Notes under the pieces: model-generated
The model's database searches: none
Told to the model about the DNA's origin: nothing
The model's input: only the letters and a program-made list of their open reading frames with translations
Program-made: the position numbers and the translations under genes
NCBI RefSeq assembly: GCF_003434305.1
Contig: NZ_QKKX01000016.1
Location: 1-64,000, forward strand
Direction: 5' to 3'
Source of the DNA: Micromonospora sp. MW-13
GTDB lineage: Bacteria > Actinomycetota > Actinomycetes > Mycobacteriales > Micromonosporaceae
Length of the DNA stretch: 64,000 bases
Shown: positions 1 to 8,052 of the stretch, piece by piece
Position numbering within the stretch: position 1 is the first letter of the stretch
How the letters are laid out: each line of letters begins with the position of its first letter

Positions 1-2
1 CA

Positions 3-65
3 CCCGTGAGCGCGAGGAGTGAGCTTGCGAGCCCCGCAGTCGCGAACGAAAAGGGGGCCCGATGA
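3..65 (+). CDS. 3' end of an upstream gene (partial)
   Basis: The frame beginning at base 3 is open from the window edge and stops at TGA 63-65. That stop overlaps the ATG at 62 of the next gene in an ATGA arrangement typical of translational coupling. The last residues read PVSARSELASPAVANEKGAR. From general experience such a tail is a recurrent low-information C-terminus in Micromonospora-type genomes, so the peptide itself does not identify the protein. GTPases of the downstream type often come in adjacent pairs in actinomycetes, so the missing gene may be a second dynamin-like GTPase. That is inference; only the tail is visible. Confidence 0.5.
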   Translation, partial: PVSARSELASPAVANEKGAR

Positions 66-1753
66 CCAACATCGCCGGCCGGCTGCGCGAGGCGCTCCGG
101 GGTGATCAGCGGGTCGATCCGGACGCACTGATCGCCCGACTGGACGCGGTCCGCCGGTTCCTCGACGCGGTGGACGGCCAGCTCCCCGACGCCCAACTCG
201 TGCCCGCGCACACCCTGGTCGAGCGGGCCGGCACCCGGCTGGCGCTCTCCCGCGACCACACCGTCGTCGCGCTCGCCGGGGCCACCGGCAGCGGCAAGTC
301 GAGCCTGTTCAACGCGCTCGCCCGGCTGGGGCTGTCCCCGGTCGGGGTGCGCCGCCCCACCACCGGCGTGGCGCACGCCTGCGTCTGGGGCCCGCTGGAC
401 GGGGCGAACCGGCTGCTCGACTGGATCGGCGTGCTGCCCCGCCACCGGTTCGTCCGGGAGAGCGCGCTGGACGCCGACGACGAGTCCGCCCTGCACGGGC
501 TGGTGCTGCTCGACCTGCCGGACTTCGACTCGGTGCAGCGGTCGCACCGGCTGGAGGTGGACCGGCTGCTCGGCCTGGTCGACCTGGTGATCTGGGTCGT
601 CGACCCGCAGAAGTACGCCGACCGGGTGATCCACACCAGCTACCTGCGCGAGTTCCACCGGCACCGGGACGTGACGCTGGTGGTGCTCAACCAGGCCGAC
701 CGGCTGCCCCCGGCGGAGCTGCCCCGGGTGCTGGACGACCTGCGCCGGCTGCTCGACGCCGACGGGCTGGGCGGGGTGCCGCTGCTGGCCACGACCGCCG
801 TCGACCCGGCTGGGATCGTCGAGCTTCGCGGGACGCTGGAGCGCACGGTCGCCGGGCGGCAGGCCGCGCTGCGGCGCCTCGCCGGGGACGTCGACGCGGT
901 CGTCGCCGGGCTGGACGAGCTGGTCGCCGCCGAGGCACCGGCCGCCGGGCCGGACGAGGGGGCCGGCGGCCCGTTGAGCCGGGCGCTGGCCGGGGCGGCC
1001 GGCGTGCCGGCGGTGGCGGAGGCGGTCGAGGGGGCGTACCGGCACCGGGCCGTGGCGAGCACCGGCTGGCCACTGGTGCGGGGTTGGCGGCGGCTGCGCC
1101 CCGACCCGCTGCGCCGGCTGCACCTGCCCGGCCCGGTCGCCGGCGCGGACGCCGGGGACCCGGCGGAGAGCCTGGTCGCCGCGACCTCCGTACCGGATCC
1201 GACCGCCGCCCAGCGCTCGGCGCTGGGGCTGGCCGTGCGCGCGGTGGCCGACCGGTCCGGCGCGGGCCTGCCGGCCCCCTGGGCAACCGCGGTGACCACC
1301 GCCGCCCGGTCCCGGCTGGGCGACCTGCCGGACGCGCTGGACCGCGCGGTGGCCGGCGCCGACCTGGGGATCGACCGCCGGCCGGTGTGGTGGCGGTTCG
1401 TCGGCGCGGCGCAGTGGTTGGTCACGGTCGCGGCCGTGGCCGGCCTCGGCTGGCTGGCCCTCGGCTACGCGCTGCGCGCCCTCGGCCTGCCGGCACTGGA
1501 CTACCCGCGGGTCGGCGAGGCCCCGCTGCCCACCGTGCTGCTGCTCGGCGGCCTGCTCGCCGGGCTGTTGCTGGCCGCGCTGACCCGCCCGGTGGTGCGC
1601 TGGTCGGCCCGCCGGGCCCGCCGCCGGGCCGAGAAGCGACTCACCGCCGCCGTCGATGCGGTCGGCATCGAGTACGTGGTGACGCCGGTCCGGGCGGTGC
1701 TCGACCGGTACGGGCAGGCAAGGCAGGCGTTGCAGGACGCCGGGCGCCGCTGA
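62..1753 (+). CDS. dynamin-like / YfjP-type GTPase with C-terminal membrane segments
   Basis: A P-loop GTPase of 563 residues. Walker A is GATGSGKS at residues 73-80. It is followed by a DLPDF G3-like motif near residue 150 and an NQAD G4 motif near 215. The C-terminal third carries two hydrophobic stretches (about 450-480 and 490-510) followed by an Arg-rich segment, so the protein is probably membrane attached. Start ATG 62 overlaps the stop of the upstream reading frame, with AAGGGGG just upstream as ribosome-binding site. Related actinobacterial GTPases are poorly characterised; a role in membrane remodelling or division is plausible but unproven. The motifs make GTP binding secure. Confidence 0.88.
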   Translation: MTNIAGRLREALRGDQRVDPDALIARLDAVRRFLDAVDGQLPDAQLVPAHTLVERAGTRLALSRDHTVVALAGATGSGKSSLFNALARLGLSPVGVRRPTTGVAHACVWGPLDGANRLLDWIGVLPRHRFVRESALDADDESALHGLVLLDLPDFDSVQRSHRLEVDRLLGLVDLVIWVVDPQKYADRVIHTSYLREFHRHRDVTLVVLNQADRLPPAELPRVLDDLRRLLDADGLGGVPLLATTAVDPAGIVELRGTLERTVAGRQAALRRLAGDVDAVVAGLDELVAAEAPAAGPDEGAGGPLSRALAGAAGVPAVAEAVEGAYRHRAVASTGWPLVRGWRRLRPDPLRRLHLPGPVAGADAGDPAESLVAATSVPDPTAAQRSALGLAVRAVADRSGAGLPAPWATAVTTAARSRLGDLPDALDRAVAGADLGIDRRPVWWRFVGAAQWLVTVAAVAGLGWLALGYALRALGLPALDYPRVGEAPLPTVLLLGGLLAGLLLAALTRPVVRWSARRARRRAEKRLTAAVDAVGIEYVVTPVRAVLDRYGQARQALQDAGRR

Positions 1754-1793
1754 CCCCGGTCAGCCTTCACTGTCCGGGGCTCCCCTCCCGGCG

Positions 1794-1799
1794 TAGGGT
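1794..1799 (+). promoter_or_regulatory. putative leaderless -10 element (TAGGGT)
   Basis: TAGGGT lies exactly six bases before ATG 1806 and there is no convincing Shine-Dalgarno sequence. This is the geometry of a leaderless actinobacterial transcript. No good -35 hexamer is visible. Confidence 0.5.
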
Positions 1800-1805
1800 C
1801 GACGC

Positions 1806-3023
1806 ATGGCCACGCCTCAGACCCCCTACGACGCGGTGCTGCACGCCGCACGCGACGTGACCAGGCTCGACACCGCCCTCGATGCGGAGATGCTCGGCGC
1901 GGCGCTGCTGGGCAGCGTCTACGCGGTCGCGGAGACCGACCGGGAGAGGGCCGTCCGGGAGTTCGTCTCCGGATTCCTCGCCGCCACCGCACGCCGCCGC
2001 ACGGCCGCCGCCAGGACCATCCGCGCCGTCTTCGCCGCCCTGGTGCCCGACGCGGAGGGCACCGCGAAGGTCAACCCCGGCACCCAGGCCCCCGCCTGGT
2101 CCGAGCAGCTCGGCCGGGTGCACCTCACCGGCACCTGGTGCTACGGCGACGTGTACGGCGACCAGACCTCCTACCTGGCCACCTTCGCCTACGACGATGC
2201 CGCCGGTGGCCCGGAGCACGCGCTGGTGGCCCTGGTCGACCACAACATCGGGATCACCAAGGACATCTTCGTCGGCGGTCCCGCCGGCCGGATCGTCGAC
2301 CAGGTCCGGGAGATGGTCGACGGCGACGAGCTGACCTGGTTCCGGGAGGAGGACCCGGCCCGGATGCACGGCGAGGTCGGCCGGCACCTGGCGGTCACCG
2401 ACGAGCTTGGCGAACTGCCCGCCGAGGGGTCGCTCGCCACCGACCGCGCGCTGGCCGGCGCGCGGCTGGCGCTGCTGCCCCCGCCGGCGCGTCCCGCCCG
2501 GGGCGCCGAGCCGCTCTCCGGCGACGAGCGGACCGACCTGGTCCGGGCGTTCCTCGCCTCGCCCGAGGCGGTCCGGTTCGACCTGGACCCGTCCGACGAC
2601 GCGGGGCTGGCCTCGCTGCACTTCTGCCTCAGCCTGCTGCTCGACCACGCCGCGAGCTTCCCGGACGCGGATTCGCTGCGGTGGAGCCCCACGGTGGCCG
2701 AGTTGTTCCTGCTCGACTGGGTGCACCGGCGGGCCGTGCTCGACATGGACGACGCCGCGATGCTCCCCCGGGTACTGCGCGGCTGGGCGGCGTACGCGGC
2801 CCGGCGGAAGGGGCTGCCCGGGGCGGCGGCGACCCGGACCGACACGGCGATCGAGGAGATGGTTCCGGAGTTCGCCCGGCTCTACTCGACGGGGGAGCGG
2901 CGCAGCCCGGCCACCGCAGCCGTGGCCCAGCTCATGGCCGACGGGGTGGACCCGGACGACCCGGTCGCCCTGGACGCCTGGATCGAGGCGAACCGGCACC
3001 GGCTCGCCGACGACGGGGCCTGA
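1806..3023 (+). CDS. conserved hypothetical protein, 405 aa
   Basis: I do not recognise a named family. The protein is soluble, acidic and about 405 residues, with no signal peptide or membrane segment. The N-terminal half (residues about 90-190) contains a compact, well-conserved-looking block including GTWCYGDVYGDQ, YLATFAY and ALVALVDHNIG. The C-terminal half is helical and ends with an acidic DPDDPVALDAWIE stretch. Start ATG 1806 is supported by a TAGGGT hexamer six bases upstream. It stands alone between the GTPase and a tandem repeat, convergent with the NAD-kinase-like gene. Codon use matches its neighbours, so it looks like a resident, expressed gene. Confidence 0.8.
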   Translation: MATPQTPYDAVLHAARDVTRLDTALDAEMLGAALLGSVYAVAETDRERAVREFVSGFLAATARRRTAAARTIRAVFAALVPDAEGTAKVNPGTQAPAWSEQLGRVHLTGTWCYGDVYGDQTSYLATFAYDDAAGGPEHALVALVDHNIGITKDIFVGGPAGRIVDQVREMVDGDELTWFREEDPARMHGEVGRHLAVTDELGELPAEGSLATDRALAGARLALLPPPARPARGAEPLSGDERTDLVRAFLASPEAVRFDLDPSDDAGLASLHFCLSLLLDHAASFPDADSLRWSPTVAELFLLDWVHRRAVLDMDDAAMLPRVLRGWAAYAARRKGLPGAAATRTDTAIEEMVPEFARLYSTGERRSPATAAVAQLMADGVDPDDPVALDAWIEANRHRLADDGA

Positions 3024-3036
3024 GCGGAGCCCGGCC

Positions 3037-3218
3037 GGGCGGTCGCGGCCGGGCGGTCGCTGCCGGGCGGTCGCTGCCGGGCGGTCGCTGCCGGGCGGTC
3101 GCTACCGGGCGGTCGCTACCGGGCGGTCGCTGCCGGGCGGTCGCTGCCGGGCGGTCGCTGCCGGGCGGTCGCTACCGGGCGGTCGCTACCGGGCGGTCGC
3201 TGCCGGGCGGTCGCTACC
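3037..3218. repeat. 14-bp tandem repeat, 13 copies
   Basis: Thirteen head-to-tail copies of GGGCGGTCGCTRCC fill the gap between two convergent genes; the first copy has GG in place of CT. Units ending GCTGCC or GCTACC alternate in a pattern (three G-type, two A-type, repeated) that implies expansion of a 70-bp five-unit block. A partial fourteenth unit follows at 3219. It lies outside coding sequence, although minus-strand frames stay open through it. Confidence 0.95.
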
Positions 3219-3234
3219 GGGCGATCCGGCGGGG

Positions 3235-4146
3235 TCACGGCTCGACCAGCGCCAGGCGGCGGGGCGCGACGTCGACCCGCAGCCGCTGACCCCAGCGCAG
3301 GGCGAGCCGGTCGTTCTCCAGGCCGTCCGCGAACACCACCAGGCCGTCGGACTCGGCGACCAACTCCAGCCGATCGTCCCCGGTCAACCGGCCGGCGGTC
3401 AGGTCGACGCCGGTGACCGGGGACGCCCACGCCTCCCGGACGAACCAGCACAGCGCCGCCTCCTCGGGAACGGGCGGGCGGGGCGCGCCCGCCCGGGCGC
3501 GGGCGATCGAGGCGCACCAGCCGGTCGCCCCCGTCCCGGTGCCGACCACCAGCCCGGAGGAGGACTGCCGCTCGTGCCGGGCCCGCTCGCCGTCGGCGAC
3601 GGTGAGCAGGTAGCGGGCGGACTGGTGGGAGGAGTGGCCGACGTACACCTCGTTGAGGCCCACCAGCTCCTGGCCGTCGTCGAGGGTGGCCCGGACCATG
3701 GCCCGGTGCCGGGTCCGCGCCGCGCCGGCCGCCACCGCCGGCAGCAGGTCGGCGACCTGCCCGGCGCGGTGGCGGACCAGCACACCGGCGTTGCGTCCGG
3801 GCTCCGGGTCGACCCCGATCACCGGCTGCCGGTCGAGGTACTTCGCGACGTTGGCGACCAGCCCGTCCGGCCCGACGGCGACCAGCACGTCCTCGGGGCC
3901 GAAGAGGAACCGGGGGAGGTCGTTCCGGTCGACCGACCCGCGCCGCCAGTCGGCCGGTACGGCGGCGGCGACCGCAGTCAGCGCCGCCTGGAGGGCCTCG
4001 TGCCGGTCGACCACCTCGGCGAGGTCCCGCCCACGCGCCCGCAGGTACCACTGCGCCGCCGCCCGGGTGCCGTGCAGGGCCAGCAGCTCGTCCAGCTCGC
4101 TGCGCCGGCTGACCACGACCACCCGGGGGGTCAGCGTGCCGCTCAC
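3235..4146 (-). CDS. divergent NAD(+)/NADH kinase-like protein
   Basis: The 303-residue protein retains the order of NAD-kinase motifs in altered form. GPDG (about residues 92-95) stands in place of GGDG and keeps the catalytic Asp. It is followed by GVDPEPGRNAG, then GLNEVYVG (about 163-170) resembling the substrate-binding NE motif, and GLVVGTGTGATGW (about 198-210) resembling the usual glycine-rich TPTGST loop. It may phosphorylate NAD or bind a related dinucleotide or lipid; activity is uncertain because the first motif is degenerate. The GTG start overlaps the stop of the upstream SPFH gene by four bases, so the two are co-translated. The pair is divergent from an NrtR-type regulator of NAD metabolism, which supports a dinucleotide-linked role. 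Confidence 0.75.
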   Translation of the reverse strand: MSGTLTPRVVVVSRRSELDELLALHGTRAAAQWYLRARGRDLAEVVDRHEALQAALTAVAAAVPADWRRGSVDRNDLPRFLFGPEDVLVAVGPDGLVANVAKYLDRQPVIGVDPEPGRNAGVLVRHRAGQVADLLPAVAAGAARTRHRAMVRATLDDGQELVGLNEVYVGHSSHQSARYLLTVADGERARHERQSSSGLVVGTGTGATGWCASIARARAGAPRPPVPEEAALCWFVREAWASPVTGVDLTAGRLTGDDRLELVAESDGLVVFADGLENDRLALRWGQRLRVDVAPRRLALVEP

Positions 4147-5240
4147 CGGTCGGCCGCCGGCGTCGTGACCGCTGCCGTCGCCGCCGGCCCGGTCAGCCGC
4201 CCGAGCAGGTCGGTGAGCAGGTCGGGGGTGACGGTGAGCTGCCCGATCCGGGGAAGCTGCCCGGCCAGGTCACGGACGGTCAGGGCCCGCAGCACCCCGG
4301 GCGGGAGTTCCGCGTACGCGGAGAGCTTGGCCGCCTCCGCCTCGGCCTCGGCGTGGCCCACCGCGCGCACGGTGTCGGCCTTGGCGGCAGCGAGGACGCG
4401 TTCCTTGTCGGCCTCGGCGGCGGAGAGCACCCGGGCCCGCTCGGCGGCGGCGGCGTTCGCGACCTTCTCGCGCTCGGCCTTGCCCTGGGCGGCGGCGAGG
4501 TCGGCGGCGGCGTCCAGCTCGGCCTTGCGCCGGGAGTTCGACCCGTGCTGCTCCACGAGCTGCTGCTCCCGCCGGGCCAGCTCGATCTTGTTCTGCAACT
4601 CGTTCTCGGCGATCGAGCGTTCCTGTTCGACGGCCTGCGCCCGCCGGGCGTAGGTGGCCCAGTCGGCCTCGACCTGGACCGCCTCCCGGGTCGGCGTCTG
4701 CAACGCCCGCTCCAGCTCCGGCTCGGGCCGGATCGCGACCACCCGGGCGCTGACTACGGCGACGCCGACGTCGGCCAGCCGGGACTCCTCGCGCAGCGCG
4801 GCGGAGACCGTCTCGCGGACGCCGGCGATGGTGGTGAGCGCCTCGGCCAGCGGCACCCGGGCCAGCAGGTCGAGGGCGGGTTGCTGGGCCAGCTCGGCGA
4901 GCAGGGTGGCCACCTGGTCGAGCGGGCGGGCCCGGGGCCTGCCGGTGCGCGGGTCGACCGAGAAGTCGAGCCGGGCGGCGGCCAGTGCCGGGTCGGCCAC
5001 CCGGTAGGTCACGGTGGCCTGCACGGTGATGTCCGCGAAGTCACCGGTCCGGGCGTGGAACAGCAGCGGCAGCTCACGGTCGTCGACCGGCACCTCGCTG
5101 AGCACCGCGTTGAGCGGCCGGTACCAGAAGGACTGGCCCACCCCCTCGCGGCGGACCCGGCCACCGACGTGCAGCCGCACCCAACTGGTCGGAGCGCCGC
5201 GCAGGTGGCGCAGGAAGAGTCGCCTCGTCACATCGGCCAT
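4143..5240 (-). CDS. SPFH / band 7 domain protein
   Basis: The 365-residue protein has an N-terminal SPFH domain (about residues 15-190, including VDDRELPLLFHARTGDF and the VTYRVADP strand). It continues into a long Ala/Glu/Arg-rich coiled coil (about 195-300, many AEAE/AAAERAR steps) and a short C-terminal globular tail. There is no N-terminal transmembrane helix, unlike flotillins and HflK, so it is probably a cytoplasmic or peripherally attached oligomer. The ATG is preceded by GGGGAGGACACC, a good ribosome-binding site. It is the first gene of a two-gene operon with the NAD-kinase-like protein. The short leader holds inverted repeats that probably bind the divergent NrtR-type protein. Confidence 0.88.
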   Translation of the reverse strand: MADVTRRLFLRHLRGAPTSWVRLHVGGRVRREGVGQSFWYRPLNAVLSEVPVDDRELPLLFHARTGDFADITVQATVTYRVADPALAAARLDFSVDPRTGRPRARPLDQVATLLAELAQQPALDLLARVPLAEALTTIAGVRETVSAALREESRLADVGVAVVSARVVAIRPEPELERALQTPTREAVQVEADWATYARRAQAVEQERSIAENELQNKIELARREQQLVEQHGSNSRRKAELDAAADLAAAQGKAEREKVANAAAAERARVLSAAEADKERVLAAAKADTVRAVGHAEAEAEAAKLSAYAELPPGVLRALTVRDLAGQLPRIGQLTVTPDLLTDLLGRLTGPAATAAVTTPAADR

Positions 5241-5258
5241 GGTGTCCTCCCCTTTTTT

Positions 5259-5310
5259 TCGTCTCCCAGACGATAAACATTCTGGTACCTTATCGTCAAG
5301 GTGGTGATAA
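5259..5310. promoter_or_regulatory. operator-like inverted repeats in the SPFH / nrtR-like divergent promoter
   Basis: The 74-bp gap between the divergent genes is conspicuously AT-rich and packed with symmetry. TCGTCT-CCC-AGACGA is a perfect 6-3-6 inverted repeat at 5259-5273. GACGATAA (5269-5276) is the inverse complement of TTATCGTC (5290-5297). A TTATC...GATAA pair spans 5290-5310 and runs into the ribosome-binding region of the gene starting at 5315. Repeated GACGATAA half-sites next to an NrtR-family gene are what an autoregulated operator would look like. Binding is inferred. Confidence 0.65.
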
Positions 5311-5314
5311 AGAG

Positions 5315-5998
5315 ATGGGCGAGTACCCCCCCTTCGCCGTGACGGCCGACCTGGTGGTGTTGACCGTCCGCGCCGGCGAGTTGGCCGTGCTGCTGGTCCG
5401 CCGGGGCATCCCCCCGTACGAGGGACGCTGGGCGCTGCCGGGCGGCTTCGTCGGCATCGACGAGGACCTGCCCGACGCGGCCGTCCGGGAGCTGGCCGAG
5501 GAGACCGGCCTGCCCGAGCCGGCCGGGCACCTGGAGCAGCTCGGCTCGTACGGCCGGCCGGAGCGCGATCCGCGCGGCCGGGTGGTCACCGTGGCCTGGC
5601 TGGCGCTCCTGCCCGACCTGCCCGCCCCGGTCGCCGGCTCGGACGCGGCGTCGGCCGACTGGGTGCCGGTCGCCCGGTTGCCTCCCGGTCAGCTCGCCTT
5701 CGACCACGACCGGATCCTGGCCGACGGGCTGGAACGCGCCCGGGCCAAGCTGGAGTACACCCCGCTGGCCAGTGCCTTCTGCCCGCCCGAGTTCACGGTG
5801 GCGCAGTTGCGCGGGGTCTACGAGACGGTCTGGGGCACCCACCTCGACCCGCGTAACTTCCACCGGAAGGTGACCGGCACCCCCGGCTTCGTCGAGCCGG
5901 TCGGCCGCTCCACGGAGGGCGAGCGGGGACGGCCCGCACAGCTCTTCCGGCGCGGCCCGGCCACCCTCCTGCACCCGCCGATGCTCCGCCCGCACTGA
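5315..5998 (+). CDS. NrtR-type Nudix transcriptional regulator
   Basis: The 227-residue protein has an N-terminal Nudix domain followed by a C-terminal winged-helix-like region. This is the architecture of NrtR, the ADP-ribose-responsive repressor of NAD metabolism genes. The Nudix box is intact at about residues 44-66 (GFVGIDE ... REL.EETGL), so hydrolysis of ADP-ribose-type substrates cannot be excluded. The C-terminal part (about 150-220) contains the typical FTVAQLRGVYETVWG and NFHRKV segments. ATG 5315 follows AAAGAG. It is divergent from the SPFH/NAD-kinase-like operon and shares with it a promoter rich in GACGATAA half-sites, suggesting it controls both directions. Confidence 0.85.
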   Translation: MGEYPPFAVTADLVVLTVRAGELAVLLVRRGIPPYEGRWALPGGFVGIDEDLPDAAVRELAEETGLPEPAGHLEQLGSYGRPERDPRGRVVTVAWLALLPDLPAPVAGSDAASADWVPVARLPPGQLAFDHDRILADGLERARAKLEYTPLASAFCPPEFTVAQLRGVYETVWGTHLDPRNFHRKVTGTPGFVEPVGRSTEGERGRPAQLFRRGPATLLHPPMLRPH

Positions 5999-6130
5999 GC
6001 ACCCGCCCGACGGGTGGCCGGCCCGGCCCGACGGCCCGGTCGAGGGACCGACGGGCGGCGGGGCCGGGAGCGCCCCGGCCCGGCGGCCCGGGGCGAGCGG
6101 CGGGGCCGGGACCACCCCGGGGGCGGGCGG

Positions 6131-6862
6131 CTAGCCGAGCGCGGCGTACACGACCCCGGCGACCAGTCCGCCGACGGCGCCGCCGACCACCACCTGCGAC
6201 CGCGTGTGGGCGCGCAACCGCACCCTGGACCAGCCCGCCAGGACGGGCAGCGGCGCGGCGGCCAGCAGCGGGGCGCCGAAGGTGAGTACCAGGACGACCA
6301 CCGCCCCGGCGGCCACCGCCGTGTGGATCGACATCTTCCACCAGTGGCTCACCGTCACCGCCACGACCAGCCCCACCACGCCGGCGGCCACCAGGGCCAG
6401 CAGCGGGCGGGGCGCACCGAACGCCGCGAGCAGGGCCCACCCGACCGCCACCGAGGCCAGCCCGAACAGCAGCGGCAGCCGGCGCTGTTCGCGTACGCCG
6501 ACGTGGTGGTCGGTGAGCCGCCCGCGCCGCACCCCACCGAGGATGTACGCGAACGGGATGCCGCTGGCGAAGACGGTGGCGAGCAGCCCCCACGCCAACC
6601 CGTGCGCCCCGCCCCGGGCGCCGTGCCAGGCGACCACCACGGTCAGCAAAGTCACCAGGACGGCGGGCGCGGTCAGCTCGGTGACCAGCCGGGCAATCCG
6701 CCGGCCGGGACCGGCCGGCGCGGCCGGGACCGGCGACTCGGCGGGTTGGCCCGGCCCGCTCAGCGCCCCGTCCCCGGTCGCGCGGGCCGGTCCCCGCTCC
6801 GGCCGGTGCCGCGCGCCTGCCCGCCGATCCGGTTCACGCTCCACGACCCGGGAGCGTGCCAC
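6131..6862 (-). CDS. PAP2-superfamily-like integral membrane protein
   Basis: A 243-residue membrane protein with about six hydrophobic helices after a 50-residue Arg/Pro-rich cytoplasmic leader. The later part contains MSIHTA and, further on, WSRVRLRAHTRSQ. These resemble the SGH and SRxxxxxHxxxD motifs of type 2 phosphatidic-acid phosphatases. The last Asp is replaced by Gln, so full catalytic competence is doubtful. The GTG start overlaps by 29 bp the end of the upstream Pro-rich protein gene; a GTG a few codons further in is an alternative start. A role in polyprenyl- or lipid-phosphate metabolism is the likely default. Confidence 0.7.
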   Translation of the reverse strand: MARSRVVEREPDRRAGARHRPERGPARATGDGALSGPGQPAESPVPAAPAGPGRRIARLVTELTAPAVLVTLLTVVVAWHGARGGAHGLAWGLLATVFASGIPFAYILGGVRRGRLTDHHVGVREQRRLPLLFGLASVAVGWALLAAFGAPRPLLALVAAGVVGLVVAVTVSHWWKMSIHTAVAAGAVVVLVLTFGAPLLAAAPLPVLAGWSRVRLRAHTRSQVVVGGAVGGLVAGVVYAALG

Positions 6863-7550
6863 CCGGCCGGGCGGGCCGGACGGCCGGGTCGGCGGTCGCG
6901 CCGGGGCTGCTCGTGGTCGGCTCCGAGCTGGTCGAGGGCTCGCTGTCGCCCGGCGGGGAGGGGTGCGTCGAGCCGGAGAGCGTCACCGTGGGCTCGGCCG
7001 TGGGCGTTGGCTCCGGCGTCGGCGGGTCGGTCGGCGACGGCACCGGCGTCGGGCGTGGCGCCGGGGTCGGCGAGGGGGGTGCCGTGGGCGGCCGGGGGGC
7101 GGGCGGGGGGATGGGCGCCGCAGGCGGCGGATGGCGTACCGGATCCGGGTCGGACCGGTCGGGGTCGGCCGCCGGGGCCGGCGGCGCGAGGCCCGGGCCG
7201 GCCGGCCCGGTCGACGGCACCACGACCACACTCGGCCGGGCGGACGGGATCGCCGTGGGCCGGCCGGTCACGGGCAGCGGGACGACCACCGGGCCGACGG
7301 ACGGGGTGGGGATGAACGGGGTGCCGCTGGCCGGCAGCGCCGTGCTGCCCATCGTGGCCGAGCCCGCGCTGACGGCGGCGAGGATCGGCATCGAGGCGGT
7401 GCCGGCGAGTAGGGCGACGGTGAAGAGGTAGCCCCGACCGGGGCCGCCGGAGCCGGGGGCGCGGTGCGCGCCGACCACCCGGCGGTAGCCGCCCGCCGCG
7501 CGGTGCCGACCGAGCAGCGGAACGGCCGGACCCTCACCTGGCTGGGACAC
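6834..7550 (-). CDS. Pro/Thr/Ser-rich membrane-anchored surface protein
   Basis: I chose the GTG at 7550 because GAGGAG lies five bases upstream; the longer open frame to 7754 has no such signal. The roughly 238-residue product has a short cytoplasmic N-terminus and one hydrophobic segment (about residues 36-60, YLFTVALLAGTASMPILAAV). A low-complexity extracellular tail follows, dominated by Pro, Thr and Ser (repeated PTP and PSP steps). No enzymatic domain is visible. Such tails usually span peptidoglycan. Its 3' end overlaps the PAP2-like gene, so the two are probably co-transcribed. Confidence 0.6.
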   Translation of the reverse strand: MSQPGEGPAVPLLGRHRAAGGYRRVVGAHRAPGSGGPGRGYLFTVALLAGTASMPILAAVSAGSATMGSTALPASGTPFIPTPSVGPVVVPLPVTGRPTAIPSARPSVVVVPSTGPAGPGLAPPAPAADPDRSDPDPVRHPPPAAPIPPPAPRPPTAPPSPTPAPRPTPVPSPTDPPTPEPTPTAEPTVTLSGSTHPSPPGDSEPSTSSEPTTSSPGATADPAVRPARPGGTLPGRGA

Positions 7551-8052
7551 GGACACTCCTCGTCGTCGGGCATGGTCACGGGCGGCAGGGCGTCGAGACA
7601 AACGGACATAAGCCCACGAAAGGCGCGCCCCGGCATCATCAGCTTGGCCCAGTGACGGCCAGTTCACCAGGCACCACAGCGTGTCGACACACAATTTGTC
7701 CGCCGCGCTACCCGGGCTGCGAATCCGCCTACGACAAATCCCTTGATGAGCCACAAAGCCGACAGCGGCCGGAAACCTGGGGCGGGCGTACTGTGGGGCC
7801 CCTCACCTCCTCTGCGAATATGGACCACGACGGCAACGCAGCCGCGACCTCCGCGCACCCCGCGGCAGGCGCGGTTGGGCGCCGGCGCTCCCGAACCGGG
7901 TTCGTCCCACGGATCCGGCTCACGCCGCGCGGCAACCCTCACCGGGGCTAGGCGCGGCCGCCAGGACCAGCCCGGCACCGGCCGGGCCGGCGCACGATTT
8001 GCGCGGACGGGTCACCCCCCGGCGCCGACGCAGACACGACAGGGAGAGACGG
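7551..8052. other. 502-bp divergent intergenic region without a recognised gene
   Basis: No convincing coding sequence is present. The part from about 7590 to 7760 is less GC-rich than its surroundings and contains a perfect palindrome GTGTCGACAC (7681-7690) followed by AATTTGT. This stretch probably holds the promoters for the leftward surface-protein operon and the rightward dehydrogenase operon. No clear -35/-10 pair could be assigned. Confidence 0.5.

Noticed and set aside
3037..3218. The 14-bp tandem array considered as a CRISPR
   Set aside because: Units are directly adjacent with no spacers and no cas genes are present.
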